In this document: piece after piece, positions 56,312 through 64,000 of the stretch | How the letters are laid out: the number at the start of each line of letters is the position of its first letter | Numbering within the stretch: position 1 is the stretch's first letter | Assembly (NCBI GenBank): GCA_949358305.1 | Contig: OX442315.1 | Location: 32,328,427-32,392,426 of the forward strand | Direction: 5' to 3' | Origin: Strigamia acuminata | Lineage: Eukaryota > Arthropoda > Chilopoda > Geophilomorpha > Linotaeniidae | DNA length: 64,000 nt | Made by a program: the position numbers and the translations under genes | Notes under the pieces: generated by a model | Databases searched by the model: none | Told to the model about the DNA's origin: nothing | Seen by the model: only the letters and a program-made list of their open reading frames with translations

Positions 56312-57377
56312 AATCCGACCTTTTATAATACTAAAAACTATAAATTTATTCAATAAAAATGGCGAAATATGTTTAAAAAGTGGAAAAAAGTTTGAAAAAA
56401 GTAGAAAATTGTGTTTTGCGGGTGTCTTTATTTAAAAATGCGCGCCGGCAGGCTGCTAGCGCGCGCGCATTTACCCGGTGCTTCACTGCAGCACAACCGT
56501 TTCTTAACGGATGTGCTGCAGTGAAGCACCGGCGCACATTGACGCCATTTTTTTTAATAGGTTTTAATGTTTTTAAACTGGTTTTCAACTGTTTTAATAA
56601 TTTTTTTTATGATTTATTAAGGTTTTTTTTCCAGTTTTAAGCCATTTTTTATGGTTTTTAATATTTTTTTGTCAGTTTAAATGGATTTTTTAATGATTTT
56701 TTCGTTTTTTTCAGTTGCAATCGTTTTTTTTATGGTTTTTAATAATTTTTTCAGTTTTAATCGCTTTTTTATGATCTTTTACGTGTTTCAGATGTCGTAA
56801 TATTGTGAAATGCGATTCCAACTTCAATATTGTTTTAGCACATTAACCAATCATGTAATTCCATTCCAATAAAGCCTTCTACTGTCCGAGCTATTAGTAT
56901 ACAGGGTGTACGCCACAGTCAATTTCCAGAAGTATTATACGCTTTTTCAAAAAACCAAGCAGACTACCATTATACCGGTACGATAAATCTTTTAATAACA
57001 AATTATGCAGCTATTTCATTTTACAAATCGTTTTGTACAAATATCATGATACAGAAATATAAAAAATATTAACAAATTATAAAAATCATTTTTTTATCCC
57101 TTTCGGCTTCCGTGCTAGTTTGAAGCTATTCCAGTTCTTCCATACCACTGTGTTGATTTACTCTCATATCACCGGTCGGTGTTAGTGCTTTTGGCTCGGA
57201 AATGTCTCGTGAATTTAATACCGCATCGTTCGTATATTTTTTCAACATTTCGATTGATTTTCGAGTTTTGTGCCATTCTTCAACCACCGACCGTAGCTTT
57301 GAAATGTAAAAAATATTAATTTATTTTTGTTTATATTTATTTGTTTTTTACATTTTACCTTTTAAAAACCTCACGTG
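56312..57377. other. Spacer with a strong GC-rich hairpin and T-rich low-complexity DNA
   Basis: CGCGCCGG-rich block at 56440-56545 holding the 21-bp hairpin (separate entry). 56550-56800 is T-rich with repeated TTTTTATGGTTTTTAAT-like units. 56900-56925 has TATACAGGGTGTACGCCAC, a mariner-terminus-like fragment. 57120-57320 is conserved in the second duplication unit and contains a minus-strand frame open only in this copy (from CTACGGTCGGTG to GAACTGGAATAG). Confidence 0.5.
56475..56532. repeat. Hairpin with 21-bp perfect arms
   Basis: CCGGTGCTTCACTGCAGCAC plus A (56475-56495) and its exact complement (56512-56532), with a 16-base loop. Outer partial pairing extends it (AATGCGCGCCGG against CCGGCGCACATT). 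Confidence 0.9.
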
Positions 57378-58836
57378 CTAAGCCATAACTTGTGGCTTGT
57401 TGGCAGACTTGATGTAGCCAACAACCAAAAATAGTACAAAACCAATCAGAGTAAAAATTAAAAACAAGAGAGGCCAGATTGATGCCTACGGAAAGCAAAA
57501 AACGATCATTTCTATGTGGATAAATGCATTTGAAGCACAATGTGTATTTTCGAGTGCAAAAATATTAATTTTTGCTCTTTTGGGTGCAAAAACAAAAACA
57601 AAAAAAGTGAATGAGTATAAAAGCATTATTATTACCGGTGTAACAGTGATAATCCATATTGGATCCACCATTAATGTTTTGAAATATTTTTTACAATCAT
57701 CCTCCCCTTTCCGAACGTCCTCAGACCACCATGCCCTCAACGGGTTCATCAAATTCACACAGTGCGGCAAACAACGAATTATCATTTCTGGGTTTTTCGT
57801 CAATTCAGCATGGAGTTCAGCAATTGCTTCCTAAAATTTAAAAAATTAAATTAAAGTTCACTGAAAAAAACCAACAAGCAGGAAAATTTACATCAAATTT
57901 TTCTGTAAACAATATAAATTCATTTTGGATAATATCTCGAACAATTCTTATTCTCTCTTCCAAACTCGACAACCACACACTGCTCCCATTTTCTGCCACG
58001 AGCTCACTGTCGGTAACTTCCATTAGAAGCAGATCCATTTCATTCAAACGGATTTTAATCGACTCGACAAAATCCTCCAGTAAATTCAATTTAAACGTAT
58101 ATAATTTTGAACTTCCATCGTACTCTGTAAAAACTGGAAGAAAATGTTGAATAAATGCATCGCTGCGACCCAAAGTGTATCTAGAAATTCGAAGAATTCA
58201 ACACTTGTGCAAAAAGTTGGCTCCATTCGCGGCAAGGGGAATTTTATTTTCTTATTTCTAAATCTTAGGTATCAATTTTACTTCGGAATTAAAATGTTGA
58301 GGCAAAATGGCAATAAATCTTTGCACGTACCACACCGCCCCGTTTAATAGCCGGGGTTCATTAAAGCGCCGGCCCCGTTTTAGCGCCGGGTAGTTAGCGA
58401 CCCAAAATTCCATACGTGCCCGGCCTGTATAAACGCCCAGTTTCAAATTAGCGCCGGGGCGGGGGCGGGAGCGGGGTGGGGGGCAAAAACGTTATACGCC
58501 CGGGCTATTAAACGGGGCGGTACCGTATGTCAATTCAACTGCTGAATTTTTATTGCCTGTTTCGCTCAATTCGCTCGTTTTGCTGCTCCCTGTGTCATCG
58601 CTTTTTTTATCACCTGATAAAAAAAAATGACAAATTAATAAGAATTTCCAATTTTTCAAAAATTAATAAATATTTTCGCTTACAATCAGACATCACTCCG
58701 CGATCAAATCTTTTATTTGTCTTAGCAATTGGGTCGTAAGTCAGCATGTCGGACGGGTTTACCCAAACTGAGATGTTCCCTTCAGCCTGGACAAAACACA
58801 GTCGCAAAACCAAATAGAGAAAGTAAAACACCGGAA
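57378..58836 (-). CDS. CLCC1-like membrane protein, tandem copy A
   Basis: Resembles CLCC1 (chloride channel CLIC-like 1), an ER membrane protein. Exon blocks: 58836-58684, 58613-58524, 58124-57892, 57830-57636, 57485-57378. The first block gives a hydrophobic leader (VFYFLYLVLRLCFVQA) then VWVNPSDMLTYDP, close to the CLCC1 start (WIDPTDMLNYD). Later blocks give LKAWWSED-type WW, CKKYF..LMVDPIW (CLCC1: CQKYYELLLVNPIW) and a C-terminal membrane span (PLLFLIFTLIGFVLFLVVGY) ending KPQVMA. The central two-helix part of CLCC1 is missing. The first block follows a TTGCAG acceptor and lacks an ATG, so an upstream exon is likely; ATGAAAATGAATCTAA near 59004 would give MKMNLI in phase. A MITE occupies intron 2. 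If exon 2 ends TACG|GT, phases fit through exon 3. Confidence 0.7.
58334..58521. mobile_element. GC-rich MITE in intron 2 of CLCC1-like copy A (188 bp)
   Basis: Ends ACCGCCCCGTTTAATAGCC and GGCTATTAAACGGGGCGGT. The flanking target repeat is degenerate (ACCAC/ACCGT). The interior is GCCGG/CCCGG-rich, a sharp contrast with the AT-rich intron. Confidence 0.8.
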
Positions 58837-59330
58837 CTGCAATAAAAATTATTTAAAAAATTAAACATTTATACAATATAATATACTATTCTGTCAACAC
58901 GTAATTTTATCTTAATGCATACATTGAATCTTCCACATTCTGGAATAATGTAAAATATCCTCTGAACTGTGCATTAATCATTCAAACTTAGATTCATTTT
59001 CATTTCACTCTCCGTATTCTAATTTCTAACAGCGGCCCTCGCTGTATTGCATTGTTTCCAGTCCAATTACGAATAAGGATAGTTCAACTTCTAAACGACT
59101 TTGTTTAGGACTTTTGTTTTAATTTTTTTCTTTTTACGATAACTTGTTTTAATTTTTTTCAATTTATTTTTATAAGTTTTAAGTTTAATTCAATTTTTAT
59201 TAGGAAATAGCGACAAACCGTGCTCTTTCAAAATCGTTAGTAAAATTGTGCTCGCATTCCATTCCATACGTGGTCGATAAACCGAGTCCTTTGCAAATCT
59301 TAAGTAATTTCTTGCATTCCGTCCATGGGC

Positions 59331-60072
59331 GATGTAAATCGGGTTCTTTCCAAAGCACAAACGGTGAAGCAGCATTCTCTGGACAGTCTATCTCTCGACA
59401 GTGCAATCTCTCCACAAAATGTCCCCCATAGCATTCTCTGGACAGTCTATCTCTCCACCTGTACCAGACAGTCATTCTCTTGACAACAGCTTAACAGCTT
59501 AACCATCTCCTGTGGTCAGCCTGAGGCCTCCACCTGAAATGGGGACTTTAACCCTCTTAGTCCCAATTTTGACCTCCAGATGTGTTTTTATTTTTTTTGT
59601 GATTTAATTAATTCTGTTTTATTCTTGTTTTGTAGGAATTGCAGGAAGCCGAATGTGTCGATAGTTTTCGACCGTATGTTGTGGATTTGGTGTTTGCTTG
59701 GTCTAGTGGACGGCTTATACGTCAGGAGAGCAGAGTTAGCACAGGGCAGGGTTGCCCTGGCTCACGTCAGGCCTTGGACGCATCTTGTCTCGTCGGTGGT
59801 CGCCGCTCCCTACGGTAGGCTACTCTCTCACATCTCTCCTTCATCACACCACTCACGTCAGCTCCCTCCTCCCAAGTAGGGGGACGACCTTGGGGCCGTA
59901 AGGCGGTGTGTGGCAGTGACACTGGTCACCGTGGGTGGCCAAGCGGTCACAACTGTAAGCATATACCGTGATTTTTGAAGAATGGGGAATACTTATTTAC
60001 GTCGATTTCTTTCAAATGAATTCTCTGTACCACCAGTACATTGCAACTTGGAAAATGGCGCCTGTTCAGCGG
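59331..60072. other. Spacer between CLCC1-like units: short tandem repeat, duplicated leader, GC-rich insert
   Basis: 59371-59455 has two copies of GCATTCTCTGGACAGTCTAT about 57 bp apart, with further CTCTCGACAG/CTCTCCAC words. 59655-59721 duplicates the signal-peptide segment of the gene at 56094 (MLWIWCLLGLVDGLYV from the ATG at 59676). From about 59722 to 59960 a GC-rich segment of unknown origin replaces the rest of that gene. Confidence 0.55.
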
Positions 60073-60485
60073 TATCATACCGGTAAGATAAATCTTTTAA
60101 TAACAAATTATGTAGCTATTTCATTTTAGAAATCGTTTTGTACAAATATCATGATACGGAAATATAAAAAAAATTAACAAATTATAAAAATCATTTATTT
60201 TTCCATTTCGGGTTCCGCGCTACCGTAGTTTTAAGCTATTCCAGTTCTTCCATACCACTGTGTTGATTTACTCTCACGTCACCGATCGGTGTTAGTGCTT
60301 TTGGCTCGGAAATGTCTCGTGAATTTAGTACCACATCGTTCGTATATTTTTCAACATTTCGATTGATTTTCGAGTTTCGTGCCATTCTTCAACCACCGAC
60401 CGTAGCTTTGAAATGTAAAAAATGATAATTTTTTTTGTTTAGATTTATTTGTTTTTTACATTTTACCTTTTAAAAACCTCACGTG

Positions 60486-61978
60486 CTAAGCCATAACTTG
60501 TGGCTTGTTGGCAGATTTGATGTAGCCAACAACCATAAATAGTGCAAAACCAATCACGACTAACGGGAGAGTAAAGATTTGTGTGTACAGGCTGAATAAT
60601 GCCTAAGGAAAGCAAAAAACGATCATTTCTATGTGGATAAATGCATTTTGAAGCACAATGTGTATTTTCAAGTGCAAAAATATTAATTTTTGCTCCTTTG
60701 GGTGCAAAAACAAAAACAAAAAAAGTGAATGAGTATAAACGCATTATTATTACCATTGTAGAAGTGAAATCCCAGATTGGATCCACCATTAATGTTTTAA
60801 AATATTTTTTACAATCATTCTCCTCTTTCCAAACGTTCTCAGACCACCATGCCTTCAACCGGTCAATCCAATTCATACGTTGCCGCAAACAACGAATCAT
60901 CATTTCCGGGTTTTTCGTCAATTCAGCATAGAATTCAGCAATTGCTTCCTAAAATTTAAAAAATTAAATTAAAGTTCACTGAAAAAAACCAACAAGCAGA
61001 AAAATTTACTTCAATTATGTGCTGCAATTTTTCTAAAAACAATCTAAATTCATTTCGGATAATATCAACAACAATTCTTATTCTTTCTTCCAAACTCGAC
61101 AACCACGCATTGCTCCCATTTTCTGCCACGGGTTCACTGTCGATAATTACCGTTAGAATCAGATCGATTTCATTTAAATGGAATTCGATCGACTCGACAA
61201 ATTCCTCCAATTTCCTATACGCCAAATACAATTTAAGCGTCTCTATATAATTTTGTGCTTCCATCGCACTCTGTAAAAACAAAGAAAATGTTGAATAAAT
61301 GCATCGCTGCGACCCAAAGTGTATCTAGAAATTCGAAAAATTCAACACTTGTGCAAAAAGTTGGCTCCATTCGCGGCAAGGGGAATTTTATTTTCTTATT
61401 TCTAAATCTTAGGTATCAATTTTACTTCGGAATTAAAATGTTGAGGCAAAATGGCAATAAATATTTGCATGTACCGTACCGCCCCGTTTAATAGCCGGGG
61501 TTCATTAAGGCGCCGGCCCCGGTTTAGCGCCGGGCAGTTAGCGACCCAAAATTCAAACGCCCGGTTTCAAATTAGCAAAAAAGGTTAAACGCCCGGACTT
61601 TTAAACGGGGCGGTACCGTATGTCAATTCAACTGCTGAAATTTTGTTGCCGGTTTCGCTCAATTCGCTCGTTTTGCTGCTCGTTTTTTCGCAGCTCTCGG
61701 AAGATAAACCTATCCCTGTGTCATCGCTTTTTTTATCACCTGATAAATAGAAATGACAAATTAATAAGAATTTCCAATTTTTCAAAAATTAATAAATATT
61801 TTCGCTTACAATCAGACATCACTCCGCGATCAAATCTTTTATTTGTCTTAGCAATTGGGTCGTAAGTCAGCATGTCGGACGGATTTACCCAAACTGAGAT
61901 GTTCTCTTCAGCCTGGACAAAACACAGTCGCAAAACCAAATAGAGAAAGTAAAACACCGGAACTACAATAAAAATCAT
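60486..61978 (-). CDS. CLCC1-like membrane protein, tandem copy B (reading frame doubtful)
   Basis: Exon blocks: 61978-61810, 61739-61617, 61270-61010, 60948-60754, 60602-60486. It shares with copy A the leader, VWVNPSDMLTYDPIAKTNKR, the CKKYFKTLMVDPIW motif and the C-terminal span with ending KSANKPQVMA. Here an ATG (MIFIVVPVFYF) is present in the sequence that is intronic in the upstream-exon model. Exon 2 is longer (extra GIGLSSESCEKTS). In exon 3, small indels (for example 4 extra bases near 61244) place the conserved EEFVESI...AENGS region in a different phase from copy A relative to the shared acceptor TTTTTACAG. Unless another acceptor (TTTCTAG at about 61330) is used, the joined frame stops early. 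So it is either spliced differently or a young pseudogene. Confidence 0.55.
61478..61614. mobile_element. GC-rich MITE in intron 2 of CLCC1-like copy B (137 bp)
   Basis: Same ends as the copy at 58334-58521, with a perfect 5-bp target duplication ACCGT (61473-61477, 61615-61619). It has lost part of the interior. Because both gene copies share it, insertion came before the duplication. Confidence 0.85.
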
Positions 61979-62430
61979 TTAAAAAATTAAACATTTATAC
62001 AATATAATATACTATTCTGTCAACACGTAATTTTATCTTAATACATACACTGAATCTTGCACATCCTCTTAACGAAATGTGCATTAATCACTCAAACTTA
62101 AATTCATTTTCATTTCACTCTCCGTATATTCTAAATTCTAACAGCGACCCTCGCTGTATTGCATTGTTTCCAGTACAATTACGAATAAGGATAGTTCAAC
62201 TTCTAGACGTCTTTGTTTAGGACTTTTGTTTTAATTTTTTCTTTTTACGATAACTTGTTTTAATTTTTTTCAATTTGTTTTTATAAGTTTTAAGTTTAAT
62301 TCAATTTTTAATTTTGATTAATGACAACTTATAGGAAATAGCGACAAACCGTGCTCTTTCAAAATCGTTAGTAATTATTGTACTCGCATTCCATACGATA
62401 CGTGGTCGATAGACCGAGTCCTTTGCAAAT

Positions 62431-62955
62431 CTTAAGTAATTTCTTGCAATCCGTCCATCGGATTAACACCACATTAACAAACTGTCTCTGATCGCTACCG
62501 CCATCTAGCGGACCCCAAAGAAAACAATACCGTATTGCATTCCGTCGATGAGCGATAAATCAAATCGTTCACGTGCGAAATGTTGAATATGAACTGTAGA
62601 TCTGAAATAACGCATTCGCTTTTTTTCGTTTTCATGCGAAACTTGCTTGAATCTGAACTGTGAATCTAATAAAATAAACGGAAAAACAAAACTGTATTGC
62701 ATTCCTTCCATGCCATGGGCTTCAATGGGCGATAAATCAATTCACTCTTAGTAATCTCCGGCTAAACAGGAGATGGCGCTACTAGTCGGGTTACGTCACT
62801 TCCGGTTCTACTAACGGGTTGCGCGGTCAGGTTCGAATTGCTCTACAAGAAAAATTTGCTTTTATATCGTTTTTTCCCCTTTTTAATTAAAGGATCTCAT
62901 ATTTTCGAACACCTTTCTAATAATTGTTTCTTTATTAGTTTTATAACATTCTATT
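62431..62955. other. Spacer and presumed left terminal region of the DIRS-like element
   Basis: 62500-62720 contains CGCATTC/TTGCATTCC-type repeats of the duplicated flank. From about 62735, AATCTCCGGCTAAACAGGAG and GGTTACGTCACTTCCGG precede gag and may be the terminal repeat and leader. Limits not proven. Confidence 0.4.
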
Positions 62956-64000
62956 ATGAATTCCCAAGTTATGATTACCGATTCTGGATTCCCTACTTTG
63001 AACGACCACGTGGTCCAAAATCTCCAAAATGAGGAGGTCCACGAACCTAACCACGAAGAAGAGATCGTAGAAGAGCCACCTTCGCCGAGAAGGATGCAAA
63101 ATAGGATCGAATGTCTAGCCGACACTGTGTACGAGCTAAAAGACATAATGCAAAATTTGCTAACTGCGAAAACGGTCGTCGTTTCGCCGCAGAACACCGC
63201 GATGGCTGGGCCAGGTGCTGTACCTACCCCAAAAGCCACTGACGGGACAACTTCGTTGTTGAACCCCGCAATCGCAGTTCCCCTTGTCGTCACAAGCGGG
63301 ACCAAGCCAGTTGACGGTTCAACGGCTCCGACTTCGGCAACCAAAGTTGGTTTTTCGGATGTTTCGAAACTTTTGGGCGCCGAGACCAAGTTTGGCGACG
63401 CCTGGCCCGCCGAATTAGAGGCTTTGGTAAGCAAATCGCTTTTTGAGACCTCGACGGAATTTAGGGACCAATTAGTTGATAAACTGATAATCCCTGAAAA
63501 CGCAAAGTACTTGGACCCGCCTAAAGTGGACGGCACTATGTTTGGAGATGTGCAGCCTTGGATAAGGTCGAGAGACACGACGTCTTTAAAACATCAGAAA
63601 CTCGTTCTGAAGACTTACATTCCGCTTGCTTCGGCAATGAAGGATGTAGTGGCGGGAAATTTGGACCCCAATTCACTGGTCACCCACCTGGCCGAGGCCA
63701 TGACACTGCTGGGCGCAATGAATACGGCGCTAACGTTGCGCCGACGTTTGGACTTCGCGGACTCGCTCGCACCTAGGTACAAGCCGTTTGCGAAAGGGAA
63801 GGTTATTTTCCCATCCGACCTGTTTGGCCCGGATTTGCCCAAGCAGATCAAGGAATTCGATGAATTAAAAAAGGTCACTTCCAAGGCCACTTTTGATAAA
63901 GCCGAAAACCGCAAGTCCGACAGGGACAAGAATTACCGCCGCTACCACCCGTACAATAGGTACGATAATAAATACGATAACAAGCGCTCAGACAACTCAA
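62956..64000 (+). CDS. DIRS-like retrotransposon Gag, 5' part (runs off right edge)
   Basis: An uninterrupted frame from the ATG at 62956 (MNSQVMITDSGFPTLNDH) through at least 348 codons. It has an acidic N terminus and a coiled-coil-like segment (RMQNRIECLADTVYELKDIM). The conserved block typical of tyrosine-recombinase (DIRS) retrotransposon Gag follows: FG..WP.EL..LV, then KLIIPENAKYLDPPKVD, then a long helical region ending TALTLRRRLDFADSLAPRYK. The tail is basic and Tyr/Asn-rich (YRRYHPYNRYDNKYDNK), likely RNA binding. GC and codon use differ from the host genes. The open frame suggests a fairly young copy. Reverse transcriptase and recombinase would lie beyond the window; the DIRS assignment is by pattern and should be tested. 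Confidence 0.65.
   Translation, partial: MNSQVMITDSGFPTLNDHVVQNLQNEEVHEPNHEEEIVEEPPSPRRMQNRIECLADTVYELKDIMQNLLTAKTVVVSPQNTAMAGPGAVPTPKATDGTTSLLNPAIAVPLVVTSGTKPVDGSTAPTSATKVGFSDVSKLLGAETKFGDAWPAELEALVSKSLFETSTEFRDQLVDKLIIPENAKYLDPPKVDGTMFGDVQPWIRSRDTTSLKHQKLVLKTYIPLASAMKDVVAGNLDPNSLVTHLAEAMTLLGAMNTALTLRRRLDFADSLAPRYKPFAKGKVIFPSDLFGPDLPKQIKEFDELKKVTSKATFDKAENRKSDRDKNYRRYHPYNRYDNKYDNKRSDNS

Larger units (their letters stand above)
56974..59330. repeat. Tandem duplication unit, CLCC1-like copy A
   Basis: Aligns colinearly with about 60073-62430 (from ATACCGGTA.GATAAATC to TTAAGTAATTTCTTGCA), including introns, the MITE and both flanks. Confidence 0.9.
60073..62430. repeat. Tandem duplication unit, CLCC1-like copy B
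   Basis: Second copy of 56974-59330, same orientation, about 3.1 kb downstream. Confidence 0.9.

Noticed and set aside
57120-57345. Minus-strand frame starting LRSVVEEWHKTRKS as a last exon of CLCC1-like copy A
   Set aside because: Joining it needs a weak donor before the KPQVMA stop, and the same segment is frameshifted in copy B. Kept only as a remark.
62883-63578. Minus-strand open frame of 231 codons
   Set aside because: Antisense of the Gag frame, which has a better start, a coherent domain order and continues to the window edge.

Overview
The window is nuclear insect DNA. It is AT-rich, its genes are split by short (about 50-130 bp) GT-AG introns, and the recognisable proteins are animal (MKK7/hemipterous, an insect-type UDP-glycosyltransferase, CLCC1-like and NKRF-like proteins). 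The compact introns and TA-target MITEs fit a beetle, but that is inference; I cannot name the species.

Layout. 1-41 kb is gene-poor and full of transposon remains: an LTR whose element runs off the left edge (1-705), an internally deleted Ty3/gypsy copy with its 5-bp target duplication (2032-2889), three hAT MITEs of one family with perfect 8-bp duplications (4.6, 7.8, 37.1 kb), a fourth hAT-type MITE full of TATCGCGATA (30.4 kb), several TA-flanked MITE families, an apparently intact Tc1-type DD34E element (15.6-17.2 kb) and a decayed mariner-like copy holding a nested foldback (25.9-27.1 kb). The gene signals there are one orphan first exon (9.4 kb) and one intronless gene for an acidic-repeat protein (13.9-14.9 kb).

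41.9-62 kb is gene-dense. In order: a seven-exon gene of unknown function (minus), a small intronless gene related to the one at 13.9 kb (minus), a UDP-glycosyltransferase (minus) divergent from MKK7/hemipterous (plus), then a block of tandem duplications: two NKRF-like RNA-binding-protein genes (minus), a relic of a Cys-loop receptor between them, a small secreted-protein candidate (plus), and two CLCC1-like membrane-protein genes (minus) in units of about 2.4 kb. The right edge enters a DIRS-like retrotransposon (gag from 62,956).

Functional reading. The genes form no obvious pathway. MKK7 is the JNK-activating kinase; the UGT conjugates small lipophilic compounds in the ER; the NKRF-like pair probably acts in nuclear RNA metabolism; the CLCC1-like pair are probably ER membrane proteins. 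The most unusual parts are the young tandem duplications: the CLCC1-like copies lack the central membrane region of the family, differ from each other in reading frame, and carry a GC-rich MITE exactly at an inferred splice donor. Multi-exon models were built by hand and checked for phase; totals divide by three in the UGT, MKK7, NKRF-like and unknown seven-exon genes.
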